Source: Streptomyces griseus subsp. griseus (GTDB lineage: Bacteria; Actinomycetota; Actinomycetes; Streptomycetales; Streptomycetaceae). Taken from it: DNA of 64,000 nt. The stretch is from assembly GCF_003610995.1 (NCBI RefSeq), contig NZ_CP032543.1:4588001-4652000 (forward strand). The letters run 5' to 3'. Positions 8,782 to 17,842 of the stretch are shown here, piece by piece. The notes beneath the pieces were generated by a model that saw only the letters and a program-made list of their open reading frames with translations, was not told where the DNA came from and made no database searches. The position numbers and the translations under genes were made by a program. Position 1 is the first letter of the stretch. Each line of letters begins with the position of its first letter.

Positions 8782-10335
8782 ATGAGCACCACGCACACGA
8801 CGGGCCCGGATGCCGCGGGCCCGGGGGACCGGCGCGTGACGCCGGAAGCGGTGGCGGGCCGGCTGCTGCGGGCCGCGACGCGATCCGGTGCGCAGCTGGT
8901 CAGCGAGGCCGCCGTTCTCGTCCAGGGGGCGGCGGTGCTGGCCGACCCGATCGCCGGGGCCGTCTACAGCACACCCGCCGCTGCGGCGGCCGACGGCGTC
9001 CACGCCGCGGCCCATCCGCAGGAGCACCCGCACCATGTGCAGCGCCCGGCGGCCGGAGCCGTCCTCGTCCTGCATCCGGCACCCACCGTGCCCGCCGAAC
9101 ACGTCGGGCTGGTCGTCACCACCACGGCGGCCCTCCTGGAGGTACGGGGACAGCGCGCCGCCGAGCTGCGCGCCGAGCAGATGCGGCTGCACACCACCCT
9201 GCTCCGGCTGCTCCTGGCCGGCCACACCACCTCCGTCACGAACACCGTGAGCGCCGACGGGCTCACGCATGTCACGCTCTACCGGCTCACCGGCCCCGAC
9301 GTTCCCACCGCCCACCAGGTCCTCTGGCGGGCCGCCCGCCCGTCCCTGGCCGGGCACGGCGGGTCCTGCGCCCTCATCGGTGAGGTGGACGGCGAGCTCC
9401 TGGTCGCCGAGCTCCACCACGGCAGCGACGACGGGCGAATCCTGCGCCTGGTCTCCCGGGTGAGCGAACGTCACGGCCTCCTCGCGGGCCTGGCCGGACC
9501 GGTGCCCCTGGCCGAGATGCCCACCGCCCACGCCGACGCGGCGGCGGCCCGGCACAGCGCCACCCCCGCCCACCGCATCGTCCCCGCCGACGCCGTCGGC
9601 ACCCCTCAGCTGGCCCGCCTGCTGCCCCCCGGCCCGTACACCGCGTGGGCACGCTCCGTGCTGAGCCCGCTGACCCGGGAACACCGCCACCTGCTCCTGG
9701 TCCGGCTCCGCACCGGCAGCGCCCCGCGTGCCGCCGCCGCGCTAGGACTCTCGCCCGGCACGGTCCGCACCCGGCTCCGCGGCGTGGCCGCCCTCCTCGG
9801 CGCGGACCTCGACGACATCACGGTGCAGGCCCACCTGCTGCTCGCGCTCCGCGCGCCCACGCGGGGCGACGGCGACGGCGACGGCAACGGTCAGGCGGGC
9901 CGCAACGACAGGGCAGGGAACAACGGCCAGGCACTGAACGACGACCAGGCGCGGAACGACGACCAGGCACGGAGCAACGGCCAGGAGCATGGCCGGCCGC
10001 CCCGCCCGCAGACGCTGCCCGGCGGCATTCTCGACACCGACGTGGCCCGCACCTGGGCCGTCGGCCTGGTCGGGGGGCTCGAACCCCATCTGCGGATCGC
10101 GCTCGCCTGCTGGCTGCGCCACCACGCCAGAACCGCTCCCGCCGCGAGCGAGTTGCACGTCCACCGCACCACCCTGACGGTCTGGCTCACCCAGTGTGCC
10201 GAGCGCCTCGGGCAGAACCTCACCGACGCCACCGTCCGGGCGGAACTGCATCTGGCCCTGGAGGCCACCGCGAAGGACGGGGACGACCCGAGGGCTCTGC
10301 CTCGACGGGGCGGGCGCACGTACCGCCGCGTGTGA
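8782..10335 (+). CDS. PucR/CdaR-like helix-turn-helix regulator
   Basis: 517 residues. The central part (LLRLLLAGHTTSVTNTVSAD..VTLYRLTGPDVPTAH) resembles the GGDEF-derived sensory region of CdaR/PucR regulators. There are two HTH-like segments: LSPLTREHRHLLLVRLRTGS..AALGLSPGTVRTRLRGVAALLG (about 290-350) and a C-terminal LHVHRTTLTVWLTQCAERLG (about 455-480). A low-complexity Gly/Asn/Asp/Gln linker (DNA about 9870-9990, repeating NDDQAR units) separates them. The ATG at 8782 is chosen over upstream starts because GAGGGGG precedes it. Probable transcription factor; target unknown. Confidence 0.7.
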   Translation: MSTTHTTGPDAAGPGDRRVTPEAVAGRLLRAATRSGAQLVSEAAVLVQGAAVLADPIAGAVYSTPAAAAADGVHAAAHPQEHPHHVQRPAAGAVLVLHPAPTVPAEHVGLVVTTTAALLEVRGQRAAELRAEQMRLHTTLLRLLLAGHTTSVTNTVSADGLTHVTLYRLTGPDVPTAHQVLWRAARPSLAGHGGSCALIGEVDGELLVAELHHGSDDGRILRLVSRVSERHGLLAGLAGPVPLAEMPTAHADAAAARHSATPAHRIVPADAVGTPQLARLLPPGPYTAWARSVLSPLTREHRHLLLVRLRTGSAPRAAAALGLSPGTVRTRLRGVAALLGADLDDITVQAHLLLALRAPTRGDGDGDGNGQAGRNDRAGNNGQALNDDQARNDDQARSNGQEHGRPPRPQTLPGGILDTDVARTWAVGLVGGLEPHLRIALACWLRHHARTAPAASELHVHRTTLTVWLTQCAERLGQNLTDATVRAELHLALEATAKDGDDPRALPRRGGRTYRRV

Positions 10336-10509
10336 GCACCCGCGCCGCGCCGCCACGAGCGGGTTCCCGGCGCGCCGGACCGGTCGCTGTCCGTCCGAGG
10401 GGCGAATCATGGCCGGATTACCCGCCTTGACCCGCTCATGACATGGCTCCATTCTGTGCCCGTCGCACAGCTCCACCCCCCACCCCGACGGACTCAGGAG
10501 ACTGCCAGC

Positions 10510-11889
10510 ATGCGACTCGTCAACGCACGGAATCCCCGGCCGGGAACCCGGCCGGCGAAGGCCAGGACGAAGGCCGGCCGGAACGCCGCCATCGCCGTCC
10601 TGCTCGCCCTCGGCCTCGCCGCCCCGGCGACCGCCGTAGCCACCGCCGAGACCTCCGCCCCGAACGCGGCCGTCGCCGCGGACGAGCGGACACTCCAGTA
10701 CGAGATCACCGGGCGCACCACCCCCGCCGCCCGCACCGAGATCGCCCGCGCGGGCGTCTCGGTCGACGAGGTGCACGACCACGGCATCGTGATCACGGCG
10801 GACGCGGCCCAGGCCAGGAAGCTGCGGGCCAAGGGGCACGTCCTGGAGGCGCTGCCCGCACCCGAGGCCCACGGCCACGGGTCCGACGGCGTCAGCGCAC
10901 TCGACTTCCCGCCGGCCGACTCCCGGTACCACAACTACGCCGAGATGACCGCGGCCATCGACGCCCGTATCGCCGCCAGCCCCTCGATCATGAGCAAGCG
11001 CGTCATCGGCAAGACCTACCAGGGCCGGGACATCGTCGCGATCAAGGTCAGCGACAACGTGGGCACCGACGAGGCCGAGCCCGAGGTCCTGTTCACCGCC
11101 CACCAGCACGCCCGCGAGCACCTGACCGTCGAGATGGCGCTCTACCTGCTCCGCGAGCTCGCCACGGGCTACGGCACCGACTCCCGGATCACCCAGGCGG
11201 TCAACGGCCGCGAACTGTGGATCATCCCGGACATGAACCCGGACGGCGGCGAGTACGACATCGCCACCGGCTCGTACCGCAGCTGGCGCAAGAACCGGCA
11301 GCCCAACTCCGGCTCCAGCGCCGTGGGCACCGACCTCAACCGCAACTGGGCCTTCAAGTGGGGCTGCTGCGGCGGCTCCTCCTCCAGCCCGTCCTCGGAG
11401 ACATACCGGGGTGCGGGCGCCGAGTCCGCGCCCGAGACGAAGGTCGTGGCGGACTTCGTCCGCAGCCGGGTGGTCGGCGGGAAGCAGCAGATCACGGCGG
11501 CCATCGACTTCCACACGTACAGCGAGCTGGTGCTCTGGCCGTTCGGCTACACGTACAACGACACGGCCCCCGGCATGACTGCCGACGACCGCAACGCGTT
11601 CGCCGCGGTGGGCCGCAAGATGGCGGCGAGCAACGGGTACACCGCCGAGCAGTCCAGCGACCTGTACATCACGGACGGCTCCATCGACGACTGGCTGTGG
11701 GGCTCGCAGAAGATCTTCGGCTACACCTTCGAGATGTACCCGCGCTCGTCCTCGGGCGGCGGCTTCTACCCGCCGGATGAGGTCATCGAACGCGAGACCT
11801 CCCGCAACCGGGACGCGGTGCTCCAACTGATCGAGAACGCGGACTGCATGTACCGGTCGATCGGCAAGGAGGCGCAGTACTGCTCGTGA
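10510..11889 (+). CDS. secreted zinc carboxypeptidase, M14 family
   Basis: 459 residues with a signal peptide (hydrophobic [21 protein letters not shown], residues 27-47) and a short propeptide-like segment before the catalytic domain. Zinc ligands are visible as H200-A-R-E203 in HQHAREH and H335 in DFHTYSE. The substrate-binding NRNW and the catalytic Glu408 in FEMYP are also present. The family removes C-terminal residues from peptides outside the cell. The ATG at 10510 has GGAG 10 bases upstream. Two strong hairpins follow the gene, consistent with a single-gene transcript. Confidence 0.92.
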   Translation: MRLVNARNPRPGTRPAKARTKAGRNAAIAVLLALGLAAPATAVATAETSAPNAAVAADERTLQYEITGRTTPAARTEIARAGVSVDEVHDHGIVITADAAQARKLRAKGHVLEALPAPEAHGHGSDGVSALDFPPADSRYHNYAEMTAAIDARIAASPSIMSKRVIGKTYQGRDIVAIKVSDNVGTDEAEPEVLFTAHQHAREHLTVEMALYLLRELATGYGTDSRITQAVNGRELWIIPDMNPDGGEYDIATGSYRSWRKNRQPNSGSSAVGTDLNRNWAFKWGCCGGSSSSPSSETYRGAGAESAPETKVVADFVRSRVVGGKQQITAAIDFHTYSELVLWPFGYTYNDTAPGMTADDRNAFAAVGRKMAASNGYTAEQSSDLYITDGSIDDWLWGSQKIFGYTFEMYPRSSSGGGFYPPDEVIERETSRNRDAVLQLIENADCMYRSIGKEAQYCS

Positions 11890-11900
11890 CGGCCGCCCAC

Positions 11901-11996
11901 GCGGGCCGGGTCTGCCGGTGTGGCACACCGCCGGCCCGGCCCGCTCCCGTCCTCGGGTGACACGGAGAGGCGGCCCGGCCTTCCACCGGGCCGCCT
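11901..11996 (+). terminator. double hairpin terminator
   Basis: Two hairpins follow the carboxypeptidase stop. The first (11901-11944) pairs GCGGGCCGGG with CCCGGCCCGC and extends with minor mismatches. The second is a perfect 11-bp stem (AGGCGGCCCGG, 11968-11978, with 11986-11996) around a 7-base loop. Neither has a U tract, as is usual in Streptomyces. Confidence 0.75.
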
Positions 11997-12273
11997 GGCC
12001 CACGGCCGACCGCGCTGTTCGCCCTCCGGTGCGTCGGCGGGGTCGGGCTGTACCGGGCGGCCGGTGACCGTGTCGATCGGGAGTGCCGCGTGTGCCTCGC
12101 CACCGGCTCCCACATCGACGAGCCGGAGAGGCCGCCGGTCGCCGTTGACCCGCCCGTCCACACGCCGGCCTGCTGCCCCTCACCTCGTCCGGGAACCGTG
12201 CCCGCGTCGGGTGGAGCAACGTGTGTCGTCCGCCTTCCTGACCCGGGGCCGCTTCCGGCCTTAGGGTGCCGCT
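11997..12273 (+). promoter_or_regulatory. glmS upstream region with leaderless promoter
   Basis: CTGACC (12238-12243), an 18-base spacer and TAGGGT (12262-12267) lie so that the start point, 7 bases after the -10 element, is the A of the glmS ATG at 12274. No Shine-Dalgarno sequence precedes that ATG, which agrees with a leaderless mRNA. The rest of the gap holds no gene that I can support. Confidence 0.5.
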
Positions 12274-14121
12274 ATGTGCGGAATCGTGGGTTATGTCGGT
12301 GGTCAGTCGGCGCAGGACGTCGTCGTCGCAGGACTCAAGCGTCTCGAATACCGGGGCTACGACTCAGCGGGTGTCGCCGTGCTCGCGGACGGCGGGCTCG
12401 CCGCCGCGAAGAAGGCGGGGAAGCTCGTCAATCTGGAGAAGGAGCTGGGGGACCGGCCGCTGCCGGCCGGGCGGACCGGGATCGGGCATACGCGGTGGGC
12501 CACGCACGGGGCGCCCAACGATGTGAACGCCCACCCCCACCTGGACAACGCGGGCCGGGTCGCCGTCGTCCACAACGGGATCATCGAGAACTTCGCGGCC
12601 CTGCGGCGCGAGCTGACCGGGCGCGGGCACGCCCTGGAGTCGGAGACGGACACCGAGGTCGTCGCGCATCTGCTGGGCGAGGCGTTCTCGGCGGGCGGGG
12701 ACCTCGCGGACGCCATGCGGCAGGTGTGCCGGAGGCTGGAGGGGGCCTTCACACTCGTGGCCGTGCACGCGGACCAGCCGGACGTGGTGGTCGGCGCCCG
12801 GCGCAACTCCCCGCTCGTCGTGGGGGTGGGGGACGACGAGTGGTTCCTCGCCTCCGACGTCGCCGCCTTCATCGCGCACACCCGGTCCGCCATCGAACTG
12901 GGCCAGGACCAGGTCGTCGAGTTGAGCCGCGAGGGCGTCACCGTCACCGGGTTCGACGGGGCCCTCGCCGAGGTGCGCGAGTACCACGTCGACTGGGACG
13001 CCTCCGCCGCCGAGAAGGGCGGCTACGCCTCCTTCATGCTCAAGGAGATCGCCGACCAGCCCCAGGCCGTCGCCGACACCCTCCTCGGCCGGATCGATGG
13101 CGAGGGATCCCTGAGCCTCGACGAGGTGCGCATCCCCGACGCCGAACTCCGCGAGGTCGACAAGGTCGTCATCGTCGCCTGCGGAACCGCCTTCCACGCC
13201 GGGATGATCGCCAAGTACGCCATCGAACACTGGACCCGGCTGCCCTGCGAGACCGAGCTCGCCAGCGAGTTCCGCTACCGCGACCCGATCCTCGACCAGC
13301 GCACCCTCGTCGTCGCCATCTCCCAGTCCGGCGAGACCATGGACACCCTGATGGCCCTGCGCCACGCCCGCGAACAGGGCGCCAAGGTGCTCGCCATCTG
13401 CAACACCAACGGTTCGACGATCCCGCGCGAATCCGACGCCGTCCTCTACACCCACGCCGGGCCCGAGGTCGCCGTCGCCTCCACCAAGGCCTTCCTCACC
13501 CAGCTCGTCGCCTGCTACCTCGTCGCCCTGTACCTGGGGCAGTTGCGCGGCACCAAGTGGGGCGACGAGATCCGTACGGTGGTGCGCCAGCTCTCCGCGA
13601 TCTCCGGCGAGGTCGAACGCGTACTGGAGACCATGGAGCCCGTCCGCGAACTGGCCCGCTCCCTCGCCCACCACGACACGGTGCTCTTCCTCGGCCGCCA
13701 CGTCGGCTACCCGGTCGCCCTCGAAGGCGCGCTCAAGCTCAAGGAGCTCGCCTACATGCACGCGGAAGGGTTCGCGGCCGGGGAGCTCAAGCACGGGCCG
13801 ATCGCGCTCATCGAGGAGGGCCTGCCGGTCGTCGTCATCGTGCCGTCACCGCGCGGGCGTTCCGTCCTCCACGACAAGATCGTCTCCAACATCCAGGAGA
13901 TCCGGGCCCGGGGCGCCCGCACCATCGTCGTCGCCGAGGAGGGCGACGAGGCCGTCGTCCCGTACGCCGACCACCTCATCACCGTCCCCGCAACGCCTAC
14001 GCTGCTTCAGCCGCTGGTCGCCACCGTGCCGCTCCAGGTCTTCGCCTGCGAGCTGGCGACGGCCCGTGGCAACGAGGTGGACCAGCCGCGCAATCTGGCG
14101 AAGTCCGTGACCGTGGAGTGA
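12274..14121 (+). CDS. glmS: glutamine-fructose-6-phosphate aminotransferase (isomerizing)
   Basis: 615 residues, full length. The N-terminal class II glutamine amidotransferase domain starts MCGIVGYVGG, with Cys2 as nucleophile after Met removal. Two SIS sugar isomerase domains follow (IVACGTAFHAGMIAKY; LFLGRHVGYPVALEGALKLK). The C-terminal LAKSVTVE is the family ending. It makes glucosamine-6-phosphate for cell-wall UDP-GlcNAc. It probably has its own leaderless promoter and lies upstream of acpS and nnr on the same strand, as in other actinobacteria. Confidence 0.97.
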   Translation: MCGIVGYVGGQSAQDVVVAGLKRLEYRGYDSAGVAVLADGGLAAAKKAGKLVNLEKELGDRPLPAGRTGIGHTRWATHGAPNDVNAHPHLDNAGRVAVVHNGIIENFAALRRELTGRGHALESETDTEVVAHLLGEAFSAGGDLADAMRQVCRRLEGAFTLVAVHADQPDVVVGARRNSPLVVGVGDDEWFLASDVAAFIAHTRSAIELGQDQVVELSREGVTVTGFDGALAEVREYHVDWDASAAEKGGYASFMLKEIADQPQAVADTLLGRIDGEGSLSLDEVRIPDAELREVDKVVIVACGTAFHAGMIAKYAIEHWTRLPCETELASEFRYRDPILDQRTLVVAISQSGETMDTLMALRHAREQGAKVLAICNTNGSTIPRESDAVLYTHAGPEVAVASTKAFLTQLVACYLVALYLGQLRGTKWGDEIRTVVRQLSAISGEVERVLETMEPVRELARSLAHHDTVLFLGRHVGYPVALEGALKLKELAYMHAEGFAAGELKHGPIALIEEGLPVVVIVPSPRGRSVLHDKIVSNIQEIRARGARTIVVAEEGDEAVVPYADHLITVPATPTLLQPLVATVPLQVFACELATARGNEVDQPRNLAKSVTVE

Positions 14122-14174
14122 GCCGGGGCGCACGCCCCGGGTGATGGACCGATGGGGATGGCGAGGGTGGGTTC

Positions 14175-14543
14175 GTGATCATTGGGGTCGGGATCGATGT
14201 GGCCGAGATCGAGCGGTTCGGCGCCGCGCTGGAGCGTACGCCCCAGTTGGCCGACCGGCTCTTCCTGGCGAGCGAGTTGACGCTGCCCAGCGGCGAGCGG
14301 CGCGGCATCGCCTCGCTCGCCGCCCGGTTCGCCGCGAAGGAGGCCCTGGCCAAGGCCCTCGGCGCACCGGGCGGGCTGCTGTGGAGCGACGCGGAGGTCT
14401 GGGTCGAGGAGAGCGGACAGCCCCGGCTCCGGGTCAGCGGCACGGTGGCCGCCCGCGCGGCCGAGCTGGGCGTGCGCGGGTGGCACGTCTCGCTCAGCCA
14501 TGACGCGGGGGTGGCGTCGGCGGTGGTGATCGCGGAGGGGTGA
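14175..14543 (+). CDS. acpS: holo-[acyl-carrier-protein] synthase
   Basis: 122 residues, normal for AcpS. The magnesium-binding motif [10 protein letters not shown] is at residues 6-15 and [12 protein letters not shown] at about 54-65. It transfers phosphopantetheine from CoA to acyl carrier proteins in the cytoplasm. The GTG start follows GAGGGTGGG. It lies 53 bases after glmS. The last codons and the flanking DNA are partly repeated 165 bases downstream, just before nnr. Confidence 0.95.
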   Translation: MIIGVGIDVAEIERFGAALERTPQLADRLFLASELTLPSGERRGIASLAARFAAKEALAKALGAPGGLLWSDAEVWVEESGQPRLRVSGTVAARAAELGVRGWHVSLSHDAGVASAVVIAEG

Positions 14544-14704
14544 GGCCCCGGCTCCGGCCACGGACCCGCGCCCCGGTCACCGGCCCCGGGCCTCGGCCAC
14601 GGACCTACGCCTCGGCCACCGACCCGCGCCCAAGCCCGCACCCCCCGCCGCCAACCCGCGCGCGGGTCCGCGGGGGTGGCGTTCGTCCCCGTGATCGCGG
14701 AGGG
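14506..14704 (+). repeat. imperfect duplication of the acpS 3' end
   Basis: CGGGGGTGGCGT-N8-GTGATCGCGGAGGG occurs at 14506-14539 (end of acpS) and again at 14671-14704, exactly 165 bases (55 codons) apart. Only the central 8 bases differ. Between the copies is a degenerate run of CGGCCACGGACC-like repeats. The second copy also supplies the ribosome binding site of nnr. Confidence 0.7.
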
Positions 14705-14712
14705 TGGGCGGT

Positions 14713-16170
14713 ATGCGACGTGCCTACAGCGTGGAGACCGTACGGGCCGCCGAGGCCGCCCTGATGAAGCGGGTGCCCGAAGGCGCCCTGATGCAGCGCG
14801 CCGCCGCCGGGCTCGCCGTGGCCTGCGGGGATCTGCTGCGGCGCAACGGTCGGGTGTACGGGTCCCGGGTCCTGCTCCTGGTCGGCAGCGGTGACAACGG
14901 GGGCGACGCCCTGTACGCGGGTGCGCGCCTCGCTCGCCGGGGCGCCGGGGTGCGCGCCCTCCTCGTCCCGCCCGACCGAGCGCACGCGGGCGGTCTCGAC
15001 GCGTTCCTGGCCGCCGGGGGACAGGTCCTCGACGGACCGGACGAGGTGGGCGGCCCCCTCGACCTCGTCGTGGACGGCATCACCGGGATCGGCGGGCGCG
15101 GCGGGCTCCGCGAGGACGCCCGCGCCCTGCTGCGGGCGGTGACCCGGGACCACGGCCTTACGCCCGTCCTCGCCGTCGACCTGCCCAGCGGGATCGAGGC
15201 CGACAGCGGGGAGGTGCACGGGGAGGCCGTCCGCGCCGACGCGACCGTCACCTTCGGTACGTACAAGCCGGGTCTCCTCATCGACCCGGCCGCCGAACAC
15301 GCGGGCGCCCTGCGGCTGGTGGACATCGGGCTCGGGCCGGAGCTGCCGGAGCCGCCGGACCTGGAGGCACTCCAGTACGCGGACGTGGCGGCGCTGCTGC
15401 CGGTGCCGGGGGCCGAGAGCGACAAGTACAGCCGGGGTGTCGTCGGCGTCGTCGCCGGCTCCGAGCGCTACCCGGGCGCGGCCGTCCTCGCGGTCTCCGG
15501 CGCCCTGCACGGCGGGGCGGGGGCGGTGCGATACGTCGGGCCCGGCGCGGACGCCGTGATCGCCCGCTTCCCGGAGACCCTGGTGCACGCCGGGCCGCCC
15601 TCGAAGGCCGGACGCGTGCAGGCCTGGGTGATCGGGCCCGGCCTCGGGGACGGCCGGTGGGCGGAGGAGGCCGTCGCCGACGTGCTCGGCGCCGACGTCC
15701 CCGTACTGGTCGACGCCGACGGGCTGCGGCTGCTGGAGCCCGAGACCGTACGGACCCGGACCGCCCCCACCGTCCTGACCCCGCACGCCGGGGAGGCCGC
15801 CGCCCTGCTCGGCGTGGCGCGCGAGGAGGTGGAGGCCGGGCGGCTCGCCGCCGTACGGGAGCTGGCCGCCCGCTACCGCGCCACCGTGCTCCTCAAGGGG
15901 TCCACGACCCTGGTGGCGGAGGCCCGGGACACCCCCGTACGGGTCAACCCGACCGGCACCGGCTGGCTCGCCACGGCCGGCAGCGGCGATGTGCTCTCCG
16001 GGCTGACCGGGTCCCTGCTCGCGGCCGGGCTCGCCCCGCGCGACGCCGCGTCCGTCGGCGCCTATCTGCACGGACTCGCCGCCCGCCACGGCTCCGACGG
16101 GGCCCCGGTCTCCGCCCAGGACGTCGCGAACGGCATCCCGGCGGCCTGGCGCGACGTGCGGGCGGGGTGA
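14713..16170 (+). CDS. nnr: bifunctional NAD(P)H-hydrate epimerase / ADP-dependent dehydratase
   Basis: 485 residues with two domains. The N-terminal YjeF_N epimerase carries GSGDNGGDALYAGARL (about 57-72). The C-terminal ribokinase-like dehydratase carries LTPHAGEAAALLG (about 354-366) and GSGDVLSGLTGSLLAAG (about 418-434). Together they repair hydrated NADH and NADPH using ADP. The ATG at 14713 follows GGAGGG. It is placed between acpS and alr, the usual actinobacterial order. Confidence 0.94.
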   Translation: MRRAYSVETVRAAEAALMKRVPEGALMQRAAAGLAVACGDLLRRNGRVYGSRVLLLVGSGDNGGDALYAGARLARRGAGVRALLVPPDRAHAGGLDAFLAAGGQVLDGPDEVGGPLDLVVDGITGIGGRGGLREDARALLRAVTRDHGLTPVLAVDLPSGIEADSGEVHGEAVRADATVTFGTYKPGLLIDPAAEHAGALRLVDIGLGPELPEPPDLEALQYADVAALLPVPGAESDKYSRGVVGVVAGSERYPGAAVLAVSGALHGGAGAVRYVGPGADAVIARFPETLVHAGPPSKAGRVQAWVIGPGLGDGRWAEEAVADVLGADVPVLVDADGLRLLEPETVRTRTAPTVLTPHAGEAAALLGVAREEVEAGRLAAVRELAARYRATVLLKGSTTLVAEARDTPVRVNPTGTGWLATAGSGDVLSGLTGSLLAAGLAPRDAASVGAYLHGLAARHGSDGAPVSAQDVANGIPAAWRDVRAG

Positions 16171-16223
16171 GCCGGGGCGAAGGTGGAAGCCCCCGAGGCC
16201 CTGGCAGAAGGGCGGTTCCGGCC

Positions 16224-16604
16224 ATGGACGACCTCGTACGCGTACGCAGGGTCTACGACCCGCCCGAGGACGGCGACGGCACCCGCGTGCTCGTCGACCG
16301 GCTCTGGCCGCGCGGCGTCTCCAGGGAGCGCGCCGCGATCGACGTGTGGCTGAAGGACGTCACCCCCTCGGACGCGCTGCGGTCCTGGTACCACCAGGAC
16401 CGCTCGGGCGCCCGCCACGACGGCTTCGTCGACCGCTACCGCACCGAGTTGGACGACCCGGCCCACACCGAGGCCGTCGACCGGCTGGCCGGATTCGTGC
16501 GCGCGGGCGGGCCCGTCACGCTGATCACCGCCGTGAAGGACGTGGCCGACAGCCATGTGCCCGTCCTGGCCGACCACCTCCAGCATGTGATGAAACGTAC
16601 ATAG
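16224..16604 (+). CDS. DUF488 family protein
   Basis: 126 residues beginning MDDLVRVRRVYDPPEDGDGT. The DUF488 landmarks LVDRLWPRGVSRE, WLKDVTPSDALRSWYHQD and LITAVKDVADSHVPVLAD are all present. The protein is small and cytoplasmic with no catalytic assignment I can support. It lies between nnr and alr on the same strand, 53 bases after nnr. Confidence 0.9.
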   Translation: MDDLVRVRRVYDPPEDGDGTRVLVDRLWPRGVSRERAAIDVWLKDVTPSDALRSWYHQDRSGARHDGFVDRYRTELDDPAHTEAVDRLAGFVRAGGPVTLITAVKDVADSHVPVLADHLQHVMKRT

Positions 16605-16664
16605 GTGTGGATACCGGCGTGCACTGCCGGGGAGGCGGCGGGTGCCTCTGAGAGACTGGGCGCG

Positions 16665-17842
16665 ATGAACGAGACAGCGTCCCTGAGAGCCCGTGCCGAG
16701 ATCGACCTCGCCGCGCTGCGCGCCAATGTGCGTGCCCTGCGCGAGCGGGCGGCCGGTGCACAGCTCATGGCCGTGGTGAAGTCCGACGGGTACGGGCACG
16801 GGGCCGTGCCCGTGGCCCGCGCCGCCCGCGAGGCCGGGGCCACCTGGCTCGGCACCGCCACCCCGCACGAGGCCCTCGCCCTGCGGGCCGCAGGTCTCGA
16901 CGGCCGGATCATGTGCTGGCTCTGGACGCCCGGCGGACCCTGGCGGGAGGCGATCGAGGCCGACATCGACGTGTCGGTCGGCGCGCTGTGGGCCCTGCGC
17001 GAGGTCGTCGCGGCCGCCACCTCCGCCGGCCGCCCGGCCCGCGTCCAGCTCAAGGCCGACACCGGCCTCGGCCGGGGCGGCTGCCAGCCCGCCGACTGGC
17101 CCGAACTCGTCGCCGAGGCCCGCGCCGCAGAGCGGACCGGCACCCTCCGGATCACCGGTCTCTGGTCCCACTTCGCCTGCGCCGACGAGCCCGGCCACCC
17201 GGCGAACGCCGCCCAGCTCTCCGCGTTCCGGGACATGGTCGCGTACGCCGAGAAGGAGGGCGTCGACCCCGAGGTGCGCCACCTGGCCAACTCCCCGGCC
17301 ACGCTGACCCTTCCGGAGGCGCACTTCGACCTCGTACGGACCGGCATCGCGATGTACGGCGTCTCGCCCGCCCCCGAGCTGGGCACCCCGCCGAGCTGGG
17401 ACTGCGCCCGGTGATGACGCTCGCCGCCGCCGTCGCCCTGGTCAAGGACGTCCCGGCCGGCCACGGCGTCAGCTACGGCCACCACTACGCCACCCCCGCC
17501 GAGACCACGCTGGGCCTCATCCCCGTCGGTTACGCCGACGGCATCCCGCGCCACGCCTCGGGGCGCGGGCCCGTCCTGGTCGGCGGCACGGTCCGTACGG
17601 TCGCGGGCCGCGTCGCCATGGACCAGTTCGTCGTCGACCTCGGCGGCGACCGGCCCGAAGCGGGCGCCGAGGCCGTGCTGTTCGGGCCGGGCGACCGGGG
17701 CGAGCCGGGCGTCGAGGACTGGGCGGTGGCCGCCGGCACGATCGGGTACGAGATCGTCACCCGGATCGGCAGCCGGGTACCGAGGGTGTACGTGAACGAG
17801 ACGGCAGGTCCGGCCGATCCGAGCGGGGGCGCACCACAGTGA
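16665..17842 (+). pseudogene. alr: alanine racemase, interrupted by a frameshift
   Basis: The 5' reading frame (from ATG 16665) encodes the PLP barrel, with the PLP lysine in AVVKSDGYGHG (Lys39), and runs to a TGA at 17412-17414. The continuation (MTLAAAVALVKDVPAGHGVS, with the catalytic Tyr in GVSYGHHY) is in another frame, up to 17842. Restoring one base in the run ACCCCGCCGAG (17385-17395) gives the expected ..GTPAELGLRPVMTL.. and a normal protein of about 390 residues. The enzyme makes D-alanine for peptidoglycan and is normally essential. A one-base sequencing error is the simplest explanation, but the break lies almost exactly between the two structural domains. Confidence 0.85.

Noticed and set aside
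7576..9690. A 704-codon minus-strand frame opposite the methyltransferase and regulator genes
   Set aside because: Low-complexity Gly/Arg/Pro composition and no motif; the plus-strand genes have clear families and ribosome binding sites.
11766..12264. Open frames on both strands between the carboxypeptidase and glmS genes
   Set aside because: They overlap two strong terminators and the glmS promoter and show no recognisable motif.
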